Translations under genes and position numbers: made by a program
Assembly (NCBI GenBank): GCA_031275395.1
Contig: JAISOU010000011.1
Location: forward strand, 1 to 25,143
DNA: 25,143 nt
Source: Helicobacteraceae bacterium
GTDB taxonomy: Bacteria > Campylobacterota > Campylobacteria > Campylobacterales > SZUA-545
Direction of reading: 5' to 3'
Part shown: positions 1 to 6,951 of the stretch, piece after piece
Position numbering within the stretch: the first letter of the stretch is position 1
How the letters are laid out: every line of letters begins with the position of its first letter
The notes under the pieces: model-generated
What the model was told of the DNA's origin: nothing
What the model saw: only the letters and a program-made list of their open reading frames with translations
The model's database searches: none

Positions 1-179
1 ATTTTGCATAGCAGGAGTTTGACAATGCGAATATTTGACAGATTGATTGTGGCGATAGCCCTTGTAATAGTTGCGATCACGCAAGTTGCGGCGTTTGTGC
101 CCGACTATCCAAGAGCGGCATTTACCAGCGGCGATCCGCACATTACCATTACGCAAAAGGCGTTGGACGAGATTTACGC
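1..179 (+). repeat. Left copy of a 179-bp direct repeat
   Basis: This stretch matches 876-1054 without gaps. I count about 12 mismatches, most of them in the codons just after the start, which encode the charged end of the signal peptide. The repeat covers the ribosome-binding site, signal peptide and the first mature residues. Similarity stops abruptly at 179/1054. The repeat may begin left of the window, because position 1 already matches. Confidence 0.9.
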
Positions 180-192
180 TACGCATGATTAG
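25..192 (+). pseudogene. Truncated copy of the HET-C/VWA gene 5' end
   Basis: The 55-residue reading frame starts at the ATG at 25, seven bases after an AGGAG ribosome-binding site at 13-17. It encodes a signal peptide (charged start, then a run of Leu/Ile/Val/Ala ending near residue 24) and the mature start FVPDYPRAAFTSGDPH, which is also found in the intact copy at 900. After IYA the homology ends and two foreign codons lead to TAG at 190-192. A TTG at 4 would extend the frame but would place the ribosome-binding site inside the coding region. This is best read as the remnant of a tandem duplication. It could still give a short secreted peptide, because start signals and signal sequence are intact. 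Confidence 0.8.
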
Positions 193-200
193 AGTATAAT
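173..200 (+). promoter_or_regulatory. Candidate sigma-70 promoter for the lipoprotein gene
   Basis: A perfect TATAAT lies at 195-200, preceded at 16 bases by TTTACG (173-178), which matches the -35 consensus at four of six positions. It sits at the breakpoint of the truncated repeat and 45 bases before the lipoprotein start. This is by eye only. Confidence 0.45.
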
Positions 201-239
201 AATCATTTGGAGTTCAAACGCAAAATAACAGAAATGATT
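201..239 (+). other. Perfect 8-bp inverted repeat in the leader of the lipoprotein gene
   Basis: AATCATTT at 201-208 pairs exactly with AAATGATT at 232-239 around a 23-base loop. The right arm ends five bases before the ATG at 245, so a folded leader would lie close to the ribosome-binding region. The role, or an operator function, is unknown. Confidence 0.4.
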
Positions 240-244
240 AAGAA

Positions 245-811
245 ATGAATGTTAAGTTTATAAGCGCGGCGTTAGTTGGGTGCGCCGTTTTGCTTTGCGG
301 CGGTTGCGCGAAAACGCCTATTCCTTCGCTTGACGGATTTGTATGTTCCGATCAGAATAAAACATTAACTCCAGAGGAACTAAAGCAAAAAGAAAAACGA
401 ATAAAACAACTTGAAAGAGCGCTTGATAACACGGTAGGGCTTGAGTTTGACGGACACGGATTTAAGTTTTTTCAATTTGGCGTTAAAACATGCAGAGTTT
501 ACGATCTGCAACGGAAGCTAACGCTTCAGGATTGGAAATTGTTATCGGAAATGATCATTGAAAATTACTCAAGCGCGAAAAGTCATTGGTTTGACACACA
601 TAGGAGTGAGGTTGTGGAAATGATGTTTATACTCCGAGAAGAAGCGCTGGATATTTTGAAATGCGAATTGACAAAAAGAGGACTGCCATTTGCTGGACGT
701 TTTGATTTCGGAACTTTTTTTACCATATCAGCGATCCGCGCGAGAGAGAGGATAATGAGCGAATTAGAAGAAAAGCGCGTGAGAATTGCGAATAACCGTA
801 TAATTTCTTAA
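245..811 (+). CDS. Predicted lipoprotein of unknown function
   Basis: The protein has 188 residues. It begins with a lipoprotein signal: Lys at position 4, a hydrophobic run, and a lipobox LCGGC with the acylated Cys near residue 21. The mature part is charged and probably helical, with a Glu/Lys-rich stretch at residues 42-60 (PEELKQKEKRIKQLERAL), three further Cys and a Glu/Arg-rich C-terminus. I recognise no family. The Shine-Dalgarno signal is weak. The gene lies between the truncated and full copies of the HET-C/VWA gene, so it was probably trapped by or carried with the duplication. An outer or inner membrane anchor is likely. A role with the neighbouring secreted protein is only a guess from position. 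Confidence 0.75.
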   Translation: MNVKFISAALVGCAVLLCGGCAKTPIPSLDGFVCSDQNKTLTPEELKQKEKRIKQLERALDNTVGLEFDGHGFKFFQFGVKTCRVYDLQRKLTLQDWKLLSEMIIENYSSAKSHWFDTHRSEVVEMMFILREEALDILKCELTKRGLPFAGRFDFGTFFTISAIRARERIMSELEEKRVRIANNRIIS

Positions 812-875
812 AAATCATTAAAGCGCTCAATTTTTAATCAACTATCTGCTTTAGTGCCAATATACAATATCGACT

Positions 876-1054
876 ATTTTGCATAGCAGGAGTTTGACAA
901 TGCGAACAGACGGTAAATTGATTAGGGCGATAACCCTTGTAATAGTTGCGATCACGCAAGTTGCGGCGTTTGTGCCCGACTATCCAAGAGCGGCATTTAC
1001 CAGCGGCGATCCGCATATTGCCATTACGCAAAAGGCGTTGGACGAGATTTACGC
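876..1054 (+). repeat. Right copy of the 179-bp direct repeat
   Basis: This is the partner of 1-179. Here the sequence continues into the full gene. A possible -10 element TACAAT lies at 863-868, just outside the repeat, with no convincing -35. Confidence 0.9.
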
Positions 1055-3077
1055 CGTTTACGGTTACACTCCAGACGGCGCGGATGGAATAGCATATACA
1101 TCCGAGATCAAAAGAGTGCGAGGCATTATACCAGAGAAAAACGCTGAGGTAGATCACGACAAACGCATGAAGAAATACCCTGAGTATCACTGCGACGGTG
1201 AACAATTAAACGAGTGCAGTCAGCTTGTAATCGACAAAACCAACGAAGGCATTGAAAAGATTATATCGAGCGATCTTGAAAATGCTCGTACGTTAATCGG
1301 CATAGCAACGCATACCCTGCAGGATTTCTACGCGCATTCAAATTGGATAGAGTTAGGCAACAGCGGAGCAAATCCGTATATGGGCTTTAGCGCGTTTCCG
1401 TTCGGTTCTATCGCTTTGCCCGAAGAGGATACTTGCGATCATCCTCATCTTCAGGAGCTTATTTTGGCTCCGTCTATAGAGGATTATCTCGCGGCAAATC
1501 AAAGGCTAATCTGTGATACCAACTATTTAGAACCAAGTTTTCAAGCCACGGGGAAACTAACAAGCGGTTATTATCTTGGCACTTCGGGTTATCCAGCCAA
1601 CAAAAACAAATGCTATCACGGCGGTTCATTTGACGCGCTTGGCATTTTGGGAATCAACAAAGATTCGGCTACTTGCCGCGTCGCCTTGGTTATATCGCCG
1701 CACCACGATTTTAATCCAGCGGCGGAACGAGCGGCGCAAAACGCTACGGTTAAATATCTGTTGAATATCAGAGACGAGCTTAAAGCAAAACAAGGCAATG
1801 AAGAAGGCGATAGGTTGTTCAAAAGCTTTTTAGGCATTGGTCCGTCATTGGGATTTGCCATAGACACAACGGGCAGTATGGGCGAGGAGATAGCGGGCGT
1901 TAAAAGTGCCGTCGCAAGCGCCGTTCAAGCGCGTATCGGCGCTACGGACGAGCCGTCCTCTTATGCGCTTGCGGAGATAAACGAACCTAATATTCCCGCC
2001 GCGCTGGTTACGACAAAAAGCTCGGATTTTTTGAGCGCGGTATCGAGGCTGTCTTTGTATGGCGGAGGAGATTGCCCCGAACTAGCGGGACTTGGAACGT
2101 ATAAAGCGCTCTCGGCTATGCCTATGGGCGGAGAGTTGTTGACATATACGGACGCTTCGGTAAAAGACAAAGATATGATGAGCGAAGCTATAGCGCTCGC
2201 TTTGTCAAAGAAAATAGCGGTTTCGTCCGCGTTAAGCGGCAGTTGCTCGCCTTACGATCCATTGTACTTTGAGCTTGCGGAAGCGACGGGAGGACAGGTT
2301 TTTATTATCAACGAAAAGGAAGCGGGGACAATCACAAAAGAACTTTTGGAGGTCGCTTTAAGTCCTTATCTTGTTGATGTAATGCAAGTTGGCGATAGTT
2401 TAAGCGGCGCTAAAAGTTATGAGTTTATCGTTGATTCCACAACGGATAAGTTATTTGCAAACATAAGTTTGGCAAGCGGAAAATTAAACGCCGTTTCTAT
2501 CGCAAGACCCGATGGAAGCATTGTGGCTCTCGGCGACGATGGCGTAAATACCGCAAGCATATCATCGTCGGCTTTTTACAATATAGTAAATCCGCAAACG
2601 GGCGTTTGGAAGGTTAATATCAACGCTGAAGGAGAAGTCAGCCTTAGCGTAAGCGCTAATAGCCCGCTGTCGTTTGAAAGTTTTGACTTTGTAGAGTATG
2701 ACGATTCGCTTCATCCGGGATTTTTTGCGATTGACGGCTATCCGCTTGCGGGAAGCAAAGTTGCGGTGAAAGCAGTTTTGTACGGCGATATATCAGACGC
2801 GCGCTTTGAGCTTAGGACAAAAAGCGGCGAGATTATAAGGTCATTTACGTTGGACAGTTTTGGAAATTACCCAGCGTTAAAGGCGTTTTTGAGCGAAGAT
2901 TTTGTAACGCCTTACGAAGATTTTCTGATTTATGCGTTTGGCAAAGACGAAAACGGGTCGGATTTTCAGCGCGTAATAGCGAAGAAAATTGTTCCGCAAA
3001 CGATTATGGTTTCGGTCGTGTCAAGCGGCGATCTGCCACTGGAAACTAAATACGACCTATACTTTTCGCGTAACTAA
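900..3077 (+). CDS. Secreted HET-C-like / von Willebrand factor A protein, 5' part of a frameshifted gene
   Basis: The ATG at 900 is chosen because AGGAG at 888-892 is seven bases upstream; an upstream TTG at 879 would swallow this site. The product has 725 residues. Residues 1-24 are a signal peptide. Residues 34-150 resemble the HET-C-type helical region often joined to VWA domains (as in vertebrate VWA7-like proteins), with the motif HTLQDFYAH giving H138-x3-D142-x3-H146, a plausible metal site. A VWA domain spans about 315-500 with the MIDAS start DTTGSM (D322-S326) and a later GGGDCPE loop. Residues 500-700 look like beta-sandwich segments. The frame runs off into KYDLYFSRN and stops, whereas the +1 frame continues with typical beta-sandwich sequence (see 3049-4404). 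Removing one A from 3048-3050 joins both into 1167 residues. An extracellular or periplasmic location is expected. The substrate or partner is unknown. Confidence 0.8.
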   Translation: MRTDGKLIRAITLVIVAITQVAAFVPDYPRAAFTSGDPHIAITQKALDEIYAVYGYTPDGADGIAYTSEIKRVRGIIPEKNAEVDHDKRMKKYPEYHCDGEQLNECSQLVIDKTNEGIEKIISSDLENARTLIGIATHTLQDFYAHSNWIELGNSGANPYMGFSAFPFGSIALPEEDTCDHPHLQELILAPSIEDYLAANQRLICDTNYLEPSFQATGKLTSGYYLGTSGYPANKNKCYHGGSFDALGILGINKDSATCRVALVISPHHDFNPAAERAAQNATVKYLLNIRDELKAKQGNEEGDRLFKSFLGIGPSLGFAIDTTGSMGEEIAGVKSAVASAVQARIGATDEPSSYALAEINEPNIPAALVTTKSSDFLSAVSRLSLYGGGDCPELAGLGTYKALSAMPMGGELLTYTDASVKDKDMMSEAIALALSKKIAVSSALSGSCSPYDPLYFELAEATGGQVFIINEKEAGTITKELLEVALSPYLVDVMQVGDSLSGAKSYEFIVDSTTDKLFANISLASGKLNAVSIARPDGSIVALGDDGVNTASISSSAFYNIVNPQTGVWKVNINAEGEVSLSVSANSPLSFESFDFVEYDDSLHPGFFAIDGYPLAGSKVAVKAVLYGDISDARFELRTKSGEIIRSFTLDSFGNYPALKAFLSEDFVTPYEDFLIYAFGKDENGSDFQRVIAKKIVPQTIMVSVVSSGDLPLETKYDLYFSRN

Positions 3078-4404
3078 TACGGGAGCGGACGATAATTTCA
3101 AAATTACCGCAAGCGACGATAAAGGTTATATAGTTTCGTTAAGCCATAATTTAGTTAGCATAAAAAGCGGCGAATACGCGGATATAAACGTTACGCTGAA
3201 CCCTGGCAAAAACTCCGAAATAGGTTCGATCAACGCGACGACTTTATCCGCTATTCACTCAAGCGGAGGTAAATTTGCCGCTAAAGCCATAGCCGAAGGC
3301 GTTGTGATTAAAAAGAAGCCCGCGCTCTTTCGCGGTTCCCTCATAACCACAGGCGCTACGATCTCCGATAATGGCGAAGTATTAGTCTGGGGTTTTAGAG
3401 GCTCTGGTCAGCAGGGTAACGGCAAACTATCCGTCTCTAGTAATTCCAATCCCGCTAAGGTCGAAGGCTTAAACAATATCGTTCAACTAACGGGCGGCGC
3501 TTATCACTTAATCGCGCTTGACGCAAACGGAGATCTATGGGGCTGGGGACAGAGCGGCTATGGAGAGACGGGTTGCAAACCAAATACGGGCATATACGTA
3601 ACGATCCCTTGCAAAGTCTTAAATAATATCGTTCAGGCGACGGCGGGAGAATACTTTACCATCGCTTTAAGTAACGACGGTAAAGTTTACGCCTTTGGTC
3701 ATAATCTTTACGGGCAGCTTGGCGACGGAAGCTCTAAAAACAGTCAAACGCCCGTCCTTGTCAATCTTAACGGAGAAAAAGCAAGGTTGATTGGCGGCGC
3801 GTATGAAGGCGCGTTTGCCGTTACCGAAAACAATAGAGTCTATGCTTGGGGCGATAACGAAGCGAGCGGTCTTGGCTTCAAAGGAACAAACTACGGCGTT
3901 CAGAAAATAATAAGAACTCCGACGCATATAACAAACCTTGACCAATACGCGAGCAAAATTGTCTATATCGCGGGAGGCAACGGATGGGGAGAGGCGCTGT
4001 TGGACGACGGCAGAGTAATAGGCTGGGGAGTTCAAGCCTCTTTGGGTCAAGGAACAATCAAAACCTCTTTAAGCTCCGCCGATCCGATAGTAATCCTTGA
4101 TAACGTTAAGTCGTTGTTTGCTAGATACGCGGGATCTATCGCCTTAACAAACGACGGCGCGATCTATACGTGGGGACAAACGGAAGGAAGCGCGTTTAAG
4201 ACAATCTACGGCGAAAGCGTAACAAAACGGATTGAGAATAAAGCGATAGTAGAGATAGGCGGAGGCAAAGAGCATATCTTTTACAAAACGGAAAGCGGCG
4301 ATCTCTACGGCGTAGGCTATAACGATCTATACAAACTGAACCTAAATAAGCTAGGCGGCGTTGCGGATTGGGAGGGGGAGAGGGTAGATTTAAGCGGGGA
4401 ATAG
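3049..4404 (+). CDS. RCC1-repeat beta-propeller, 3' part of the frameshifted HET-C/VWA gene
   Basis: This is the +1 continuation of the gene at 900. It opens with NTTYTFRVTNTGADDNFKIT, the start of an Ig-like sandwich of the sort expected after the VWA module, and then carries seven RCC1-type repeats. The blades are recognisable by WGFRGSGQQGNG, WGWGQSGYGETG, YAFGHNLYGQLGDGSS, YAWGDNEASGLG, IGWGVQASLGQG, YTWGQTEGSAF and YGVGYNDLYKLN; seven blades make one complete propeller. The only upstream start in this frame is a TTG at 2989 inside the preceding coding region, with no ribosome-binding site and an Arg/Trp/Cys-rich lead that resembles nothing. I therefore do not regard it as an independent gene. 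Either the gene is broken, a base was added in sequencing, or the ribosome shifts frame. The C-terminus ends at TAG. Confidence 0.75.
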   Translation, partial: NTTYTFRVTNTGADDNFKITASDDKGYIVSLSHNLVSIKSGEYADINVTLNPGKNSEIGSINATTLSAIHSSGGKFAAKAIAEGVVIKKKPALFRGSLITTGATISDNGEVLVWGFRGSGQQGNGKLSVSSNSNPAKVEGLNNIVQLTGGAYHLIALDANGDLWGWGQSGYGETGCKPNTGIYVTIPCKVLNNIVQATAGEYFTIALSNDGKVYAFGHNLYGQLGDGSSKNSQTPVLVNLNGEKARLIGGAYEGAFAVTENNRVYAWGDNEASGLGFKGTNYGVQKIIRTPTHITNLDQYASKIVYIAGGNGWGEALLDDGRVIGWGVQASLGQGTIKTSLSSADPIVILDNVKSLFARYAGSIALTNDGAIYTWGQTEGSAFKTIYGESVTKRIENKAIVEIGGGKEHIFYKTESGDLYGVGYNDLYKLNLNKLGGVADWEGERVDLSGE

Positions 4405-4450
4405 TCGTTTCGATTGAAATTGCTATAAAGACAGATTGGCGCTAAGAACG

Positions 4451-4534
4451 TAGGGTAGGAATCGCGTATCCCATAGGGATACCCATCAGCCCCCCCCTCC
4501 GAACCGTGCTTGCGCCTTTCAACGCGCGCGGTTC
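4451..4534 (-). mobile_element. Degenerate 3' end of a group II intron (domains V and VI)
   Basis: Read on the minus strand, 4534-4501 is a 34-nt hairpin with the bacterial group II domain V layout: GAACCG pairs with CGGTTC, then an upper stem, a GAAA loop and a two-base bulge on the 3' side. It is followed by the usual GGAGGGGGG linker and by a second hairpin, GTATCCC-TAT-GGGATAC (4482-4466), which fits domain VI. The run CCTACCCTAC (4460-4451) fits a typical intron 3' end. Departures from consensus are the catalytic triad, read as AAC instead of AGC, and two C-A mismatches in the stem. Together with the lack of an intron-encoded protein upstream, this suggests a dead fragment. The exact boundaries are inferred. 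Confidence 0.5.
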
Positions 4535-4579
4535 GCCATCAATTTTAACTAGGAACTTTTACTTATGGCTTGGTCGGTA

Positions 4580-4619
4580 TTGCGTAAGGTTAGACCTTCG
4601 CAATTGGTATTACTACCAA
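4580..4619. other. Two adjacent hairpins in the intron-like region
   Basis: TTGCG-t-AAGGT pairs with ACCTT-CGCAA (4580-4603, ten pairs with one bulged T and a TAG loop). It is followed at once by TTGGTA-TTAC-TACCAA (4604-4619, six pairs). Back-to-back perfect stems in a gene-free region suggest structured RNA, possibly domain III/IV remnants of the same intron. The strand cannot be told from stems alone; the neighbouring domain V points to minus. Confidence 0.45.
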
Positions 4620-4711
4620 CTTAGGCAATCTGGCGTTTGCGTTTAGTTGAGATTTAGCGCGGTTAGGTCGTCCGTTCGTTTCGTCCTTCCTATTGGAAGT
4701 TGCGCTGGCGA

Positions 4712-4770
4712 AACCGTTTATATTTGTAGCGGAAATATACGGATATATTCGCCAATATAACGTAACGGTT
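4712..4770. other. Possible three-way junction structure
   Basis: The outer arms AACCGTT (4712-4718) and AACGGTT (4764-4770) are perfect reverse complements. Between them lie TATATTT-gtagcgg-AAATATA (4719-4739) and TATATT-cgcc-AATATA (4744-4759). The three stems stack into a compact cloverleaf-like fold. It is neither a tRNA nor a known riboswitch to my eye. It may be part of the intron remnant. Confidence 0.4.
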
Positions 4771-4951
4771 ATCTTTCGTTAGCGTCGGGACAAAGACCGC
4801 AAGAAATTAGACTTTAAGCGATACAGCTTTAACCATGCGGAGTAGGTTTTTGGGCGCGCCGCGATCGCTAAAAGGGAGTTTTCGATACGACTTTACTTAA
4901 ACGTTTAATTTGTAAAGCTAAGTAGCGCTAGGATTACGCCTCGACTTGGTT

Positions 4952-5041
4952 GGACAGGTGGCAGAGCGGTTGAACGCACGCGCTTGGAAGGCGCGCATAG
5001 GGTAACGCCTATCGAGGGTTCGAATCCCTCCCTGTCCGCCA
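4952..5041 (+). tRNA. tRNA-Ser (anticodon GGA)
   Basis: The 90-nt gene has acceptor arms GGACAGG / CCTGTCC, discriminator G and an encoded CCA. The anticodon stem CGCGC / GCGCG encloses the loop TTGGAAG (anticodon GGA, reading UCC and UCU). A long variable arm (CATAGGGTAACGCCTATC) marks it as serine class II. The T loop GGGTTCGAATCCC is standard. It lies between the intron-like region and the SUKH gene. I saw no repeated 3' end nearby that would mark an integration site. Confidence 0.97.
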
Positions 5042-5135
5042 CCCCCTTAGACGTTTCGTTGGCGTATTTACCTCTCTTAATGACCACAAATAGCGCTAGA
5101 ATTAGAGGTTTTATATAATGGAGAAGGAGAAGGCG

Positions 5136-6152
5136 ATGGCTTTTGAGGATTTTGATTTAAGCGGTTTCTGGAACGACGACTATTCGCAAGATTATGTAGA
5201 GGCGTATCCAAGCGACGAGTTGATAAGCTCCATAGAAGAGGAGATCGGCGGTTATAAACTGCCCGCTTCGTATATAGAGTTGATGCGTTTGCACAATGGC
5301 GGAACGCCCGCAAAAACAGCCTTTCCCACTAACGAGCCGACGGGTTGGGCGGAGGATCATATCGCCATAACGGGCATTATGGGAATAGGGCGAAAAAAAA
5401 GATATTCGCTTTGCGGAGAGTTAGGCGGCAATTTTATGAAAGAGGAGTGGGGCTATCCCGATATAGGCGTTTGTATCGCCGATACGCCAAGCGCCGGACA
5501 CGAGATGATAATGCTCGACTACCGCAAATGCGGCAAAACGGGCGAACCCGAAGTCGTTTATGTCGATCAAGAGGCGGATTATGAGATAGTTTTTTTGGCT
5601 AAAAACTTTGAGGAGTTTATCAAAGGGTTAGTTGACGAGGAGGTTTTTGATACTTCCGAAGAGGACAAATTAAACGAACTTAAAAAAGTCCGCGAAGGCA
5701 GTTTTTCGCCGGTACTCTTAAAGGCTTTTGAAATTGTTAAGCCAATACTGCCCGACGCGCCGCAAAGATTGCGAAAATTAGCCGAACTGATCGTCGAAGA
5801 GAAGGGGTATTTTTCGCTACACGCCGACGAGTTGTCCACTCTTATGTACGACGTTCTATTTTGGCTTTATAGCTCGTATAATACCGCGAAAAATTTTGAT
5901 TACTATACAAATAATAAAAAACTTTTTGAAAGCTCTTACGGTTTGCCCAGTTACGAAATGATGATAGTTTTTAGTATATACGGCGATCCGTACGGGTTTC
6001 GCGCGGGCGCCTACGCGTGCGGCTTCGTGGAAGATTGGTGGAATAAAAGAGTTAATAGCGGCGAGTTGAAAGAGGGCGCGGACGGCTTTAGGCTTACCCC
6101 CGCCGCCGAAACTAAAATCGTAGCCGCTTTTAAAAGCAAGACCAATAGCTAG
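5136..6152 (+). CDS. SUKH (SMI1/KNR4) family protein
   Basis: The start is placed at the ATG at 5136 because AAGGAG at 5124-5129 precedes it by six bases; the ATG at 5118 has no such site and would include the ribosome-binding site in the frame. The 338-residue product begins MAFEDFDLSGFW, and residues 20-57 carry the SUKH core (DELISSIEEEIGGYKLPASY, then IELMRLHNGG). The domain runs to about residue 165 with the late DYEIVFLAKNFEEFIKGL strand-helix. Residues 170-338 form a second, largely helical part I cannot assign. SUKH proteins are often immunity proteins against secreted nuclease or deaminase toxins. No toxin gene is visible beside this one, so that role is inferred from family only. 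It is probably a cytosolic, single gene. Confidence 0.8.
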   Translation: MAFEDFDLSGFWNDDYSQDYVEAYPSDELISSIEEEIGGYKLPASYIELMRLHNGGTPAKTAFPTNEPTGWAEDHIAITGIMGIGRKKRYSLCGELGGNFMKEEWGYPDIGVCIADTPSAGHEMIMLDYRKCGKTGEPEVVYVDQEADYEIVFLAKNFEEFIKGLVDEEVFDTSEEDKLNELKKVREGSFSPVLLKAFEIVKPILPDAPQRLRKLAELIVEEKGYFSLHADELSTLMYDVLFWLYSSYNTAKNFDYYTNNKKLFESSYGLPSYEMMIVFSIYGDPYGFRAGAYACGFVEDWWNKRVNSGELKEGADGFRLTPAAETKIVAAFKSKTNS

Positions 6153-6219
6153 TTTTCGTTCTTCAGCGATTACGCGGAGGCGAAAAATTATTGTATGAAA
6201 CGGCAAAAAAAGGAGTTTT

Positions 6220-6876
6220 ATGACGCTTGAGGGGTATTTAAAGGCGTTGGATATTTTGGCGGGCGAATATCCAAAGTGGAACGCGCCCGCCGTTACCCTA
6301 ATCGCTACAAGCTCTCGCGATCCGTATCTGGTGTTGATCTCGACTTTGTTAAGCCTTCGCACCAAAGACGAAACGACCGCAAAGGCGAGCGAGCGGCTTT
6401 TTGCGCTTGCCAAAACGCCCGAAGAGATGATCAAATTAAAAGCGCCAACGATCCAAAACGCGATCTATCCCGTCGGTTTTTACCGCGATAAAGCCGAGCG
6501 GATTTTAGAGATTTCGCAACGGCTAATCGACGATTTTGGCGGCAAAGTTCCAAGCGATCTCGATACGCTAACAAGTTTCAAAGGCGTTGGGCGCAAAACG
6601 GCGAATCTCGTTGTGTCGCTTGGCTTTAATCTGCCCGCGGTGTGCGTAGATACGCACGTTCATCGCATTAGTAATATTTTGGGGTTTGCGCGGACAAAAA
6701 CGCCCGAAGAAACAGAAACGGCGATCCGAAAACGAGTTCCGATCGAACGCTGGAGCGGCATAAACGATCTGCTTGTGGCGTTTGGACAGACGATCTGTAA
6801 AAGCGTTTCGCCGCTCTGTTCCAAATGCCCGATCGCGTCGCTTTGCGAGAAAAACGGGGTAAAGAAACATAGATAA
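6220..6876 (+). CDS. nth: Endonuclease III (DNA glycosylase/AP lyase)
   Basis: The 218-residue protein is of normal length. It removes oxidised pyrimidines and cuts the DNA backbone by beta-elimination in base excision repair. The helix-hairpin-helix segment [12 protein letters not shown] holds the catalytic Lys126, and VDTHVHR holds the catalytic Asp144. The C-terminal cluster C-x6-C-x2-C-x5-C ([17 protein letters not shown]) binds a 4Fe-4S cluster. The usual LSxQTxD segment reads LSLRTKD, a variant with Arg for Gln. An AAGGAG site precedes the ATG closely. The nearest gene upstream ends 67 bases away, so it may start its own transcript. A weak TATTGTATGAA element lies just before it. Confidence 0.93.
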   Translation: MTLEGYLKALDILAGEYPKWNAPAVTLIATSSRDPYLVLISTLLSLRTKDETTAKASERLFALAKTPEEMIKLKAPTIQNAIYPVGFYRDKAERILEISQRLIDDFGGKVPSDLDTLTSFKGVGRKTANLVVSLGFNLPAVCVDTHVHRISNILGFARTKTPEETETAIRKRVPIERWSGINDLLVAFGQTICKSVSPLCSKCPIASLCEKNGVKKHR

Positions 6877-6912
6877 CGCGCTTAAATTATGGCGTTTTTA
6901 GTTAAAAGTTTG

Positions 6913-6918
6913 TATGAT
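6913..6918 (+). promoter_or_regulatory. Candidate -10 element for the 6952-10766 gene group
   Basis: TGTATGAT at 6911-6918 gives an extended -10 (TATGAT with an upstream TG), 34 bases before the start of the small membrane protein. No -35 is clear, but the upstream stretch is T/A-rich, as is usual in Campylobacterota promoters. Confidence 0.4.
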
Positions 6919-6951
6919 CGCGGGTTACATAAAAATTTAAGAAGGATTAAA

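Larger units (their letters stand above)
4405..4951. other. 547-bp gene-free stretch rich in RNA-like structure
   Basis: No coding frame can be supported on either strand. From left to right it holds the domain VI/V-like element on the minus strand (4451-4534), two adjacent hairpins (4580-4619), a possible three-way junction (4712-4770), and about 180 bases before the tRNA with no feature I can name. Minus-strand translation gives no reverse-transcriptase motif. An open minus-strand frame of roughly 30-odd codons around 4690-4790 matches nothing I know. I see no terminator for the RCC1 gene. Confidence 0.6.

Noticed and set aside
834-1205. Minus-strand frame opposite the HET-C/VWA start
   Set aside because: It overlaps the well-supported signal peptide and ribosome-binding site on the plus strand, and no family is seen.
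2989-4404. RCC1 region as an independent gene starting at TTG 2989
   Set aside because: The start lies inside coding sequence, has no ribosome-binding site, and the lead peptide before NTTYTF is unlike any domain. The reading frame of the upstream gene joins it after one base change.
4534-4900. Reverse transcriptase gene for the intron-like element
   Set aside because: All minus-strand frames are broken by stops within about 40 codons and none shows YADD or other RT/maturase motifs.
4952-5041. tRNA-Ser as an integration site bounding an island
   Set aside because: No second copy of the tRNA 3' end and no integrase gene is visible in the window.
5118-5135. ATG at 5118 as the SUKH gene start
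   Set aside because: It would place the AAGGAG ribosome-binding site inside the coding region; family members begin like the product from 5136.
5856-6434. 192-codon minus-strand frame
   Set aside because: It runs antisense to the SUKH and nth genes, has no ribosome-binding site and shows no recognisable motif.
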